DNA of 64,000 nucleotides from positions 79,612,316 to 79,676,315 of the forward strand of contig JAMXBB010000011.1 in assembly GCA_024138015.1 (NCBI GenBank). The letters run 5' to 3'. How positions within the stretch are numbered: position 1 is the first letter of the stretch; the number at the start of each line of letters is the position of its first letter. The notes under the pieces are model-generated. The model was not told where the DNA came from. It was given only the letters and a program-made list of their open reading frames with translations, and did no database searches. The DNA is from Lumnitzera littorea. Taxonomy: Eukaryota > Streptophyta > Magnoliopsida > Myrtales > Combretaceae. A program made the translations under genes and the position numbers. Positions 24,142 through 35,099 of this stretch are shown here, one piece after another.

Positions 24142-24850
24142 ATGTCTTAATATTGTGATAAGCCTACTGAGACCTAGCTTAAATCCCGCTTTGAGTTTAA
24201 AGATAGCAAAAGGTCATAAATTGAAAATCATAATATTTGGATTTAATTTAGTTCTGTCATTTAGATTTATAAGATTAGATAAATTAGTCTCTTTTGAATA
24301 TATGAATTTACTTAAGAGAACCATGTCTTCTTGTAGCTTTTCTCCATCTAAGCAATCAGAAGAAACTATGTTAAATAATACAAATGAAATACATATGAAA
24401 GATTTTAATAAAGCCATAGATGAGTGGAAAATATCAAAAACTTCATATGACCAAATATATCAAATTGGTAAATGGAAAATTTTTGGAAAAAATGATTATG
24501 TTATAGCCACAGAGAAAAAGGACATCCCAATCTTTGATGGTTTAACCACAATAAAACTTCTAAATATTGATTCAATAAAAAAATATGTAAAAGAATGGAA
24601 TTACATGCATATAAGTCTAATCCAAGTAAGAGCAAAACCTCATACTAAATTAGGGTTAGATACTTCTGTCTTCATGGTTCTTAGAGATGCTAGAGAATTG
24701 GTTTATGAGAGATCAATACATGCGATAATAGAAACTAATCTCAACAGTGGACCAATTCAATCTGAATGTCACCCCAATATCACTCTTGCTCTTAGAGATA
24801 AGACAATAATGAGTTCTTTAATCCTTCAAATAAAAACCCATAATTACTAA
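24142..24850 (+). pseudogene. Pararetrovirus movement protein-like frame
   Basis: The 231-codon open frame (ATG 24,155, TAA 24,848-24,850) has a movement-protein core in its second half. It shows features such as YMHISLIQVRAKPHTKLGLD, the VFMVLRDAREL stretch and the ending LQIKTHNY, characteristic of the caulimovirid/30K movement-protein family that modifies plasmodesmata. The first roughly 50 residues look like upstream viral sequence; a more natural start is the Met at about 24,323, before SSCSFSPSKQ. It is the longest intact viral piece in the cluster, but its neighbours are broken and out of order, so expression is doubtful. Confidence 0.75.
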
Positions 24851-25019
24851 ATGGTAGAAGGGTCAATTCCAATAGTTGTAATATACAGAATTTATTTTAA
24901 ATTAATGAAAATCGCTTTTGGTTCCAAGACTTATAAAATAAATAAAAGAGGCTAAACTCTTCTTATCCAAATAAACCTAACCAAAACCAATGTTTCTGTC
25001 CCTAGGATAATTCAATGGT

Positions 25020-25720
25020 CTCAGGTCAACTTACTTGAGCATTGGAAGTAGAAAATCCACTTCAAAAACAACCAATATACAATACTGAACTATCAAACGT
25101 GGTTCAACACCCAAATGGTAAAATCACAATCCAATTTAATAGGAGATCTTTTAATCAACCTAGAAAACCCTTAGAAATAAGGTTAATGTCATCCCCTTCT
25201 AGGCAATCTATAGATCTTCCAAATCCTCTACTAATAATCTATAAACCTTTCCATGTTTAACCCAATACTCAACCAAATATATATAGAATTGTTTTATACT
25301 TATTTAGAAGATTATATTACTTTCCTTGAGCATTTTCATAGATTATATTTCTAGTTATTTGAGCAAGTTGAAAATATTTTAGACTATACTGATTAGTATT
25401 TTAATAATAATAAAATCACAAAAGTTCTTTAGTATGTTGATTGGAAATTAGGACTGACTGAAAGAAAATGTGAGGATTTCGTAGGCCTATCTTTGACCTA
25501 GCAGTATAATGTCACGTACTAAGACCAATAAACAACAATATAATGCTTAATGTCTCAAAAAACTAAAGACAATAACGGAGAAGATTTAATTGAGTATAAC
25601 CAATATTTGGAAGACGCAATAGAATTTTTGTTTTATATAATTTGGGCTTATTCTCTACTCAGAGAAAGGTTTTACTTAGATGATATATATTTTAGAAGAA
25701 ATTAAAATAATATAATCTCC
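25020..25720 (+). pseudogene. Viral polyprotein fragment downstream of the movement protein
   Basis: An open stretch at 25,042-25,260 includes GKITIQFNRRSFNQP. With stops and frame changes the similarity continues through WKLGLTERKCEDFVGLSLT and QYNVTY (about 25,440-25,520), and LIEYNQYLEDAIEFL (about 25,588-25,635). The wording fits the region after the movement protein in petuvirus-like genomes. It ends before the AT microsatellite at 25,780. Confidence 0.6.
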
Positions 25721-25777
25721 AGTACTCTCTAGTTTCATATCATCCTCATTTAGGGTAGTTCATCCTGGGTTTTAGTT

Positions 25778-25779
<2 letters not shown>

Positions 25780-25809
<30 letters not shown>
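25780..25809. repeat. (TA)n microsatellite
   Basis: A 30-base pure TA run between the viral cluster and the next repeat. Confidence 0.95.
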
Positions 25810-25812
<3 letters not shown>

Positions 25813-25829
25813 TTGAAGTTGGATTAAAA

Positions 25830-26440
25830 ATAAGGTTATAAATGAGTCGAACCAAATTGAGCTTCTAAAAGTTGAAGTTCGGTTTGTTTAAAAATTATTG
25901 AGTTCGAGTCGAATCAAGTAGAATTTTTATTGAGCCCAAAAATTATAAACTCGAGCTCATTAAAAAATCTAAAACTCGAACTTAGCTGTTTAAATAGACA
26001 AGTCTAAGCTCATTTTCCCAAATGAGCTTGAGCTTGGGCTCGTTTAGCTTAAGTTTGTTTAAATAACAAGCCCAAGCTTGAATTCGAGTTATAATTAAAG
26101 TTCAAAATCAATATAAAATAAACCATTTTTTTTATAATTTTTAAATTACATTGGTCTTACCCTTATATTCTTACATAGTAATGTTATGCGATATAAATTT
26201 CAATACAATATATCAACTTATGAACTTATTCCCAAACCTACTTACAAATCTGTTCACGAGCTGATACATTAACAATATAAATGAGTTTGTTCATGAGCTT
26301 GAGTTGAGCTCTTTAAATAAACAAGATTTATTTTGAGAACAAGCTTGACTCATTTATAAATTAAGCTCAAGCTAAGTTGGATTTAAAGTGAGTTGAACTC
26401 TAGCAGCTTGAGAACAATTCGACTCATTTATAGCCTTAGT
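25830..26440. mobile_element. Decayed TIR element rich in GAGCTCGAG-type words (hAT-like)
   Basis: The ends are inverted: GGTTATAAATGAGTCGAACC at about 25,832 and, on the opposite strand at about 26,435, GGCTATAAATGAGTCGAATT. The interior is packed with GAGCTTGAGC / CTCGAGCTC variants. Plant non-autonomous hAT elements commonly begin with a GGGTGTAAATGAGCC-type sequence, which this resembles after mutation. No exact target duplication was found. A similar element lies at about 48,951-49,349. Confidence 0.5.
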
Positions 26441-28080
26441 TAGAATCTTTTATCCGTAGACTTGATCTATATAAGCCCTATTAGATCAACGTTAATATGT
26501 AGCCTTCGCCCTTATACGGTTTAAGGGACCAAGTCCATGTTAAAGTTCTACACATAGATTCCTCATCCAAATGTATCCTGGACAAGTAATTACATTTTGC
26601 ATTCTAATGGTACGAGTAATGGGATGCATACTGGTTAAAATCACCGGTCTATGAATTTACAATTTAATGGGTAAAGTTGAAATGAATATAAAATCGTTTT
26701 AATATAAATTATTGATAGTATCATGAGTTTAGGCATACAATCTTAAAAGTTTATGACTTTACCTATTTTACATGATTTTGTATGTTTCAATTCTAAATAA
26801 AATTGTAAGTTTTACTACTATAATGAGATGGAACAAAATCGATTTCCTTAACCTCAATGATAATAGTTAGTAAAATAAATAAATAAATCACAATCCTGAA
26901 ATAACAGAAACGACAGCCTTCGTCCAGGTAATATGTAGCATTTCATCAAACTTCAACAATATGAGACAAAAAACTATATCCAAAAGCAGGCTGCAGACTA
27001 GCCTAATTTTGACAAGATCATGTCGATTACGAATCTATGTCAATTTTTTTATATTAACGAGTACGATATATGAATCATCACGGAATAAGAAAGCATAAGA
27101 CAAATACAAATAAATCAATAAATAAACGGCACACGTCAATTTCATACCTGAGCTCTCTTAGTTTATTGGCTCCCATGTCCTTGAAAGAGTCAACTAGTGG
27201 AACTCCAATATTTATGTGCATGTAAAAATTATTGAAGATTTTGTATCAAATCTATATGTCCGTATATGGGCAAACACCCCTTAATAACAAACGTCGACCT
27301 CTTCAAAAGTAATTTGTAAGTGTTCCTCCTTATTATAATCATCCATTCAAGTAAATAGTATGTTGGTATCTTATTTCACCTTTGAATTCATGTCAATATA
27401 ATATTGAATAAAAACTACAAATAACTAGTTCATATTATCAAGTTAATTTGTATCATAATCCTATCTTTTGTTGGTGTCCGCTTCAGCTTTGTGTTATAAT
27501 CTTATTTCTTATCATATTGGATCTGTGATTAATGTCTTGTTAGTAGTTCTCTTTTTTTCTTATTAAGGGCAAAAAATAGAAATTTATCGTACTTTTCCAT
27601 ATTCATTACATAATATACAAGTGAAGTACATACAAACGTAAAATTCCTTTAACTAGTCTACATATAAGTTCAAGGGCACCATTTAATATTTCCCTCATAA
27701 TTAACTTTTGGGTACATCGCAAAAACATGGGCTTATATTTTCCTATATTTGCATTAAACCTCTTTATCTTTGAAATTGTATACTGAGAACAGCAATCTTT
27801 AAAAAAAAAAAAAAAAAGCCTTTTAGTCCTCTAGTGACCATATAATCCCTTAAATATAATAGAAAATGAAATTAGTATATTTTTAATTATTTTATGAAAG
27901 GATAATATGGTAAAACAGTGTCTAGAAAAGTACGCTTTTTAAAATATTTGGGGTTAAACACTTAATTTAAGAAATAAGACGCTTAAGTATATACAAAAGG
28001 AGGTATTTTTGGAATTCGCCATTTTAATATTTTATTACGGACGGCTGCCAGACTACTCGTTCCCTCCACATTGCTAAGCA
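26440..28080. other. Region upstream of GLP gene 2
   Basis: Mostly AT-rich and without recognised genes. A 16-base A run is at about 27,800. A minus-strand stretch near 27,148-27,204 looks coding and ends in a splice-donor-like AG|GTATG, but it is isolated (see findings). The last few hundred bases presumably hold the GLP promoter. Confidence 0.45.
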
Positions 28081-28093
28081 TGTTCTTAAAGCT

Positions 28094-28101
28094 TATATAA
28101 A
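28094..28101 (+). promoter_or_regulatory. TATA box of GLP gene 2
   Basis: TATATAAA lies 107 bp before the ATG at 28,201, in the context AAAGCTTATATAAAGAGTG. It matches the TATA context of the paralogous gene. Confidence 0.75.
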
Positions 28102-28200
28102 GAGTGATCACCGCTACCGCTAGATATCATATCATCCGACTCATAGGATTTCTATACTCATAACACATCAGATTTAAGCAGCTAGAATAGCACACTAAAA

Positions 28201-28951
28201 ATGGCAATGCAGAAGCTTATGTTGAGTGTGCTGGCAATAACTTGCGCTATCGCAGTAGCTTTTGAGCCGAGTCCCTTGCAGGATTTTTGCATCGCAGACA
28301 TGTCTAGCTCAAGTAACTTCATTTCCACTTGAATTTAATGATGCTTTCCATATATGTTTTCCATTAGCAGTTTTTTTTTTTTCCCCTACGTAACTAATGT
28401 TCGTATGTTGCTTTCCAGCCCGAGTCAATGGTCATGCTTGCATAGACCCTAAACTCGCAGAGGCCAAGCACTTCTCCTTCAGCGGATTTCACTTAGCTGG
28501 AAAAACGAACCCCCTTGGTTCATCTGTGACTCCTGTCTCGGTAGGCCAAATTCCAGGACTCAACACCTTCGGCATCTCAATGACCCGCATCGACTTTGCA
28601 CCCGGTGGTATTGTCCCTCCCCACACACACCCTCGAGCCTCTGAGATACTGACGGTACTCGAAGGAAGCGTACTTGTTGGGTTTGTGACGTCGAACCCGG
28701 AAAACAAGCTCATCAGTAAGGTGCTGCAAAAGGGTGATGTATTCGTTTTCCCAATCGGGCTGGTTCACTTTCTGAAGAACGTAGGCAAATGGAATGCCGT
28801 TACCATCTCCGCCTTGAGTAGCCAAAATCCCGGTGTTGTTCTTGTCAGCAACACGGTGTTCGGGTCGACCCCATCCATTGCCGATGATGTTCTAGCCAAG
28901 GCTTTCCAGGTTGACAAGACTACAATCAATCAGATTCAATCGAAATTCTAA
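28201..28951 (+). CDS. Germin-like protein, secreted cupin (gene 2), two exons
   Basis: Exon 1 is 28,201-28,312 and exon 2 is 28,419-28,951. The intron is 106 bp (GTAACT...TTCCAG, phase 1), and the product is 214 residues. The signal peptide is residues 1-20, followed by FEPSPLQDFC. C30 and C45 are the disulfide pair. Box 1 is IVPPHTHPRASE and box 2 GDVFVFPIGLVHF, with metal ligands H106, H108, E113 and H154, the same numbering as in the gene at 11,161. The two proteins align gap-free and are about two-thirds identical by eye. Expected to be a manganese-binding apoplastic cupin, typically hexameric; GLPs are associated with cell-wall and defence functions. An ATG at 28,397 falls inside the intron and would give a product without a signal peptide, so it was rejected. 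The gene looks intact; base composition is markedly higher in GC than its surroundings, as expected for a functional exon. Confidence 0.95.
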
Positions 28952-28959
28952 TGAATTTG

Positions 28960-29930
28960 TCATTAGAAAATGGAGTCTTTGATCTCTCTTGGTGTCTTGG
29001 GTTCTCTTTCTGTGTTAAATGCAATGTGTAAGTGGCCATTTCCATTTAAAATATTGTTTGTGATTCCCCAGTAAAGAGTGATGCATTTACAGCATTGTGA
29101 ATGTGGAGGAATATTTCTTCTTGAATTCTCCATAGTCTACATGTTTTACTCCTACCATATTATAACAAATGTCGCAATTTCAGAGGGGCAGGATTGACAA
29201 TATGAGAAGGATGAAAAAAAAATATATATATATATATTAAATTCTAATTACATCCCTCCATCATCTTTTTCAAAGTAGATCATGTTACAAATTATTTTAA
29301 AAGGATTTATTCGTTAAAACTCCGGCATTTATATTACTAAATAACAACAGTATAACAATTACAATTCGTGTTAAATTAAATCTACAATATGTATATATAT
29401 ACTCATAAATGTTATCTCTGTATAAATTGACTTATATTATTTTGAGTTTCGAGCAATATGAAGGAATTGAGTAATAATTACTACGATAACATTCGGGTTA
29501 AAATCGAATGAACCTATAAATCCTAACCTTTCTACAGCAAAATTACACAATTTTCTGGATATGATGGAGTTTGCAATTTTATTTTCCTAAGATTTTCATC
29601 CTGTGGTCTTCTTAAACGTTTGTTTCAACCATTTCATGCAAACAATGACAATATGTCTCTTTGGAAATACCGATTTTTGATTTGTTTTCTTATTTGATAT
29701 ATTTAAATTATCTAATATGTGAAAAATTATTTCCTTGTAAATAAATCTGTCCAGTTACTTTCAAGATTGTATACGAAAAAATCCCATTACTCATTTTTTA
29801 TTTGTTCTCATTTTATATATAATTTACAAGAAATTATAAATACATTCCAGATCGTGTTAGAACTTGAAATTCATTGCTATTTATAGGTATTTAATGACAG
29901 TTGTGAGAGCTTTAAAGGTGATAAGAGAGA
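28960..29930. other. 3' flank of GLP gene 2 and AT-rich spacer
   Basis: The first 150 bp or so are probably 3' untranslated region. The rest is AT-rich with a short (TA) run at about 29,223-29,238. No gene recognised. Confidence 0.5.
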
Positions 29931-29936
29931 TGTGTG

Positions 29937-30680
29937 GAATTTTTTATATGATGTTTAGTATACGAGAATGGATAAGAGTGTAATTGCGATTTTGGATTTC
30001 ATTCATTTCCATGTTTGGAAGTGTTTTTATAAAAGGAATCATCATTCTAGTTTTAAGAGAGAATTCAATTCCACAATTGAGGGGTAAAATTGTGATTTCA
30101 TTATGCCCTTTTTAGGGATATTTTTCTTTCCTCTATTTGAAATTGCTCACGAAATGAAATAATTATTATTATTATATATGCATTTCATTTCGTGAGCAAT
30201 TTCAAATAGAGGAAAGAACTATAATTTTAATCCTTATTCCATATTATTTTACTTCAATCTATTCTATTCTAGACAATTCTTACATAGCTAATATTAGAGT
30301 CTATAGGGTCCTTCAAGGCTTCATGATGATTTTGAGATATATTTGTAATAATCCTTATAATTTATTATGACTAATTCCTTATTAGGATAGTATTAATTTA
30401 AACTTAATGTTGCATAATGAAATAAGTCACCATAGCTATCAAATGAAAAAACAAAAGCAAATATAATGAACCATTAGTTGAGTGGTTCGTGAACCATTTA
30501 GATTTTTGGCATAAATCCAAGAAACACTATAAACTTAAATTGAAAATTTGGTTCTTTGTTAAAAAATTCAATTTAGGTGCTTAAATAAAATTGAGTTTGT
30601 TAAACTATACCAAGCAATATATGTAACAAAAATATTCGAAAGATCAAACCGATTTGCATACCTTATTGTATAGTATTTGA
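29937..30680. repeat. Dispersed repeat R, copy 1
   Basis: About 745 bp match 45,085-45,810 in direct orientation, diverged but collinear. Shared landmarks are CCACAATTGAGGGG / CCACCATTGAGGGG, CAAGGCTTCAT, TTAGTTGAGTGGTTC and GGTGCTTAAATAAAATTGAG. The left part (29,950-30,300) has weak inverted ends. There is no coding capacity. It carries a perfect hairpin missing from copy 2. The family is probably a non-autonomous transposon, type unknown. Confidence 0.8.
30124..30218. repeat. Perfect 37-bp inverted repeat (hairpin)
   Basis: Arms 30,124-30,160 and 30,182-30,218 are exact reverse complements, centred on a 21-base AT-rich loop. The core of the arm reads CTCTATTTGAAATTGCTCAC. The perfect pairing in otherwise diverged sequence indicates a recent or conserved event. 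Confidence 0.95.
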
Positions 30681-30689
30681 AGGAATCGC

Positions 30690-31239
30690 CATCACTGTTA
30701 TGAAATTTCCTACTGCATTTCTCGTTACAACTCTCGCTCTTGCTCTCTTATTAGAGTTATTGAAAACTCTATCACATGATATTCTACAAGGCCTTCATCA
30801 GGTATATGCTACTGTAATTGCTTTAACTACAGGGCTTTTGAGGATGCATTGTTGATGTTGTTTTGAAAAAAGAACAACTCCCTTACATTTTCTTCTATGC
30901 ACTGAATGGTAGCAACATGACTTAGTTGGGTAAAGTTGAAACAACTTGAATTCCTTTCCTTCCAAATCTATTAGTCCCATTGTAACTTTGCAAAAGAATT
31001 CTTCACTTTAGTGTTTGGTTAAGTTGCATAAATCTGCAACGATCACAATCCAATCTTGTATTCTGTTAATAGATGAGTTGTTAACATGATAACTGTAGAG
31101 AGCTAAATTCAAAATTAGGTATCAAGCTCATTAGTTAATTAGGTCTAACGCTTTGGGTTAAGGTGACAAGACACAAAGAGTTGATTATATGTATTTAGGA
31201 TGAATAAAAGAGTTTTGTCATGGTGAACTTGGAGTAGGG
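30690..31239. other. Spacer between repeat R and Athila-like element
   Basis: No gene recognised. A minus-strand open frame at 30,798-30,980 (60 codons) has no family resemblance I can support. Confidence 0.4.
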
Positions 31240-32626
31240 TGATAACTCCAATTGAGCATACATTTTCTATGGTTATTTTGTATTATTTTAGACTTTAATC
31301 AAGTAATTGTATGTTATTTTGAACTTAATTCATTTAATTTTATTTTTAGGGACTTATGGAGCATTTTAGCACTTTTCAAAGCAAATGGCAAAAGCATTGA
31401 TTACAAAATGAAGCAGAAGAAGATTGGGTGAGAATTGAGTAGAGAAAGAAGTCTAAGAAGGACTACGGCTAGGGTCCATGGTAGTGATCCTTGCATGTGT
31501 TTCTCTTGTCACTTAATTTCTTCAAATTCGAAGTTTTTGAATGAAGAATAAGTATATGCCTTGTCACTATAGCCATGTACCTAAGGCGTAGTTGTTATAT
31601 GATAAGTGAATCTTCCATTTTTGTAACGCATCTTCTCATTTTTGCAATGCATCTTCTATTTTTTATATATGTAATATTCATTAAATCTTTTATTTTATCA
31701 AGTCTTTCTTTATAAACCTAGCTTTGCTCATTATAAATAGATCTTTAGGCTAAGATTTTCTATGAGAGCCCCCATTAGGTAGTATTGTAGCTTAGAATAT
31801 TTTTGGGGGTCTTTCAAATTATTTTCTCTTTTCATGTTATTATGTTATTATTATTGTAATATTCTTGTTAAATCATCATTGAAATTTAGTTCTCTTTGCA
31901 ACAACTAGTCTTTCTATCTATGATGTTATTTGTTGGTGTTCTAGTTATGCAAAATATATTGTCTCCTTTTAGTATTAACTATGGTTATTAATTGGATGTC
32001 TGAGTAGAGTCGTGAAACCTATAGTAAATTGAAAAATGTAATTAGAAGAGTTTTAATGCACTAAGAGATTAGGTATTGGATTTTTCTAGATTAGGGAAAC
32101 CTAATAGCAAGATCCAACTGTTTCACATGATCTTAAGATGCTCTATTCAGCAATAATGCGAGTAAAGAGGGCCTTGAAATTAGGAATTAGCTAGAGATGC
32201 GAGTTTGGCTAACTCAAAATCCGATTTCTATAGGAATAAGATTATAAATCTCCATAGTTCAGAGAATAATTAAGATTGAAAAGTTACATGGAACTAAAGA
32301 CTAATAATAACGATTCATTAAGGATTATTTTTTTTTTATTTTAATCGATTCTTGCTTGCTTGGTTATTAGTTTTAGTTTTAATTTTTTTTGTCATTTTAG
32401 TGGCTCCTATTTATTTCATTACTTTATTATCTCGTATTCATCTTACCTATTTAATTACAATCATCCTTATATTGCGAAGTTAGATAGTTAGAAGTTTTAC
32501 GTAACTTGCTAGTAATTAAGTTTTCCTAAATTGGTTCTCTATGGGATTGACATTCGAACTCACATTCATTTTACTTTTTACTATAATTTGACCAAGTGTA
32601 CTTACCTATAGTGTAGTATATATACA
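31240..32626 (+). repeat. 5' LTR of the Athila-like element
   Basis: TGATAACTCC...TATACA. It aligns over its length with 36,510-37,902, for example GAGCATACATTTTCTAT, CAACAACTAGTC and GGAATTAGCTAGA. Confidence 0.85.
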
Positions 32627-32636
32627 ATTAAGTTTT

Positions 32637-32654
32637 TGGTATTGTTGTCGGAGA
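32637..32654 (+). promoter_or_regulatory. Decayed Asp-tRNA primer-binding site
   Basis: TGGTATTGTTGTCGGAGA compared with the canonical TGGCGCCGTTGCCGGGGA: all six differences are C-to-T or G-to-A, the pattern of methyl-cytosine deamination. Confidence 0.7.
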
Positions 32655-33489
32655 GCCAAAACGAGTAACATAGTTAAAATTAGCAAAATCTTAATTTTCA
32701 ATTATTTCAACATTTTTATAATAACTTTTCCTACAATTCTTTTCGTTTTTTCTTTATTAGTACGCTTTTAATCGATTAGGTATGCAAGTATTAATCAAGG
32801 AATTGCACTTAAGATGGATTCAACCGTCAAGCTAACGATGCAAAACAACAACATTCTTTAAGAGGTAGCTTAAATTCGGTTTGGTTTATTTCAATTTAAT
32901 AATTTTTAGTTAGTTAGTTTATTTATTTTGTTTGTTGTGTTAATTCAAGTATCGAATTTTGAATAAGTTGGTTTTACCTTGCTTTGAGTAATCTTAATTC
33001 ATCTAAAAATAGTTATTGATGTATTCTTACAACAATGAATTTAAAGTTGTCATCCAATCCATCTTCAATTCGTTTTTGTATTTCAATTCATTCTAACTTT
33101 AAGTTTTTCTAAGGCCATTACAGAAACTAAGTCTAAGGAATCAAATTGTACAAATTACACGCTTAGAGACGAATATGACTAAGGTCTACGCTTGCAGACC
33201 TAATATGTGTTGCTTTCGTAAGTAATTTTATGAGAAATGTCAAAAGAAAACATGGAAGAAAAGTCCATGGGCAAGGCACCATGGGCAAAGACCATGCCCT
33301 TAGACCACACCCATGGAGTTCACTAAGTACGCAAAATTAAACAAAACGTGGACTATGGCCAAGATACATAGCCATGGACTATGCCTATGGTCTGCAACAA
33401 AATTTAAAGATCGTGGGATAAATAATCTTCATACATTCTCAAATCTTCTTTCTCTCTCTATATTTTCCTTTCTTTTATTTCTTTCTCTT

Positions 33490-34860
33490 AGCACACTCCA
33501 AATGATCACGAAAACTCACAATCCAACACCATACGCTACAACACCAAGGTACATACATCATCTTTCTTTGATGATTTTCCTAGATTCGTGTTTAGATTGG
33601 TTGGAAAATGTGATTTTTTATAAGGGTTTTTATCCTTGCATGCATGTGCTTAGATTTTGATTTTTGGGATTGACTTAGGAGTTTTAATAGCATGAATTGT
33701 GTTTTCCATGCATTATTTGCTAGCAACTCCATGAATCATGCATGTTTAGTGAATGAGAAAGTGGGAGAAAGTAGAAGAAAGTGATGGGAAACTATGAGAA
33801 AGAGTAAGAAAGTGAAGGAACATGATGAAATTTATTATTCATGTCATGAGATGTATATAGTTGATGTTGAATTATTGAAACTTATTTAATGTTAAATATT
33901 TTTGTGTAATGGGTGAATCCATGAATCTTTAGAAACAATTGACATGAATTTATTCTACCATAAATTCATGTTAGAAATGGGAAATTTGATGTTAATAATT
34001 ACACAATTTAATTGTGAAAACAAGTTTCAATCGTTGAATGCTCATGTTCACGTTCACTTGAGATTATGAAATTATAGGTTAAATTAAAGATTGAAAATTA
34101 ACATCTTATTAACCTATTGATTTCGATAATCCATGTTTTAAGAAATTAGCATTTCAATATGTTATGTGCCACTATTTCAAGAATCTCTCATATTGAGCTA
34201 AGTTTGAGGAATTTGTATATGCTGAATGCTAATATTGTTGTCAATAGAATTATGCAACTAGGACTTGATTAACCTTATAGGTACATTAATCTATGACTTT
34301 AACAAGATTAGTATGATACTATACAAATCTTTTTCCTAATTTCATTGCCTAAGTTGCTTAGTTAGGTAAACTAGTAATTAACTAGGAATGATAATTGGGC
34401 TATATTAAATTTTTGAATTAGTTATTGTATAAATCACATGAATTGTTCTATTTATTTTTTTTTGAAAGACTTGGTTTGATTTTTAATTTGGATGATTTCG
34501 CTTTTAATTTATTCTCCATTGTAATTTGTTAGGTAACTGTTTTTATTTTTATGGTTTGTAAATTTGTAGGGAACTAACACTTTGATACTTGAATTAGTAG
34601 TAGTTTTATTTTGTTTAGTTTAACTTTTTCTTTTCTTTTCTTAGTTATGTCATCTCTTTTATGCAAAGAAAACTTCATGTGCATAATTGGTTAATGGAAC
34701 TAAACATATGGACTTCACATTTTCCAAGATTAATGTCAAAAACCAAGAAAGTTTTAGTTCCCTTTTATTTCTCTTTCTTTCCCACTTTAGTGTTTTGTCT
34801 TGCCTAATTATGTACATTGGGAACAATATATAACTTAAGTATAGGGGAAATATTAGATTA
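33490..34860 (+). pseudogene. Remnant internal region, possible gag start
   Basis: A frame beginning MITKTHNPTP at about 33,500 is a candidate for an Athila-like gag N-terminus but breaks off by 33,660. From about 34,600 the text (CATTGGGAACAATATATAAC at about 34,815, then TTAAGTATAGGGG) resembles the non-coding region near the 3' end of such elements. The coding middle has thus been deleted. The 115-codon frame at 33,313-33,660 starts in untranslated leader and is not a real gene. Confidence 0.4.
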
Positions 34861-35000
34861 CACATGCTATAAATTAGAAAATCACTAAAGCTTTCAAAAA
34901 TTTTTCTTAAAAATTTTAGAAATTAAAACTTAAATTATGTATGCTATAAATTAGAAACTCCCTTAAGCTTTTGACAATTTTTCTTAAAAATTTTAGAAAT
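34855..35000. repeat. Two-copy tandem repeat, about 78 bp
   Basis: CATGCTATAAATTAGAAA...TTTTTCTTAAAAATTTTAG is repeated once with minor changes (GTATGCTATAAATTAGAAA...). Confidence 0.8.
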
Positions 35001-35099
35001 TTGTACCCCTTACATAAGCAACTAAATTTTTTTTTTTCAAATTTGCCTAGTACATTATGAATTTAGAACACTTTGCTAAATTTGAGTAATTAAATATTT

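Larger units (their letters stand above)
19927..25720. mobile_element. Endogenous pararetrovirus cluster (Caulimoviridae), rearranged
   Basis: This is a mosaic of plant pararetrovirus fragments: leader sequence in three copies, reverse transcriptase, movement protein, and putative coat/tail regions. Movement-protein and RT wording is closest to what I know of petunia vein clearing virus-like and florendovirus-like endogenous viruses, but a tree would be needed to place it. Fragments lie on both strands and out of viral order (RT at 23.6-24.1 kb precedes movement protein at 24.1-24.9 kb). There are many stops and frameshifts, so it is a defective fossil. Component pieces are listed separately. 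Confidence 0.85.

Noticed and set aside
28489..28825. Two minus-strand frames over GLP gene 2
   Set aside because: Antisense shadows of the cupin exon, open only because of its codon usage.
28397..28951. 184-codon frame read from an ATG at 28,397
   Set aside because: That ATG lies in the intron; splicing exon 1 (28,201-28,312) gives a signal peptide and the conserved FEPSPLQDFC segment, so the unspliced start is false.
33313..33660. 115-codon + frame inside the Athila-like element
   Set aside because: Begins in leader sequence and resembles no gag or host protein; only its later part, in another context, hints at a gag start.
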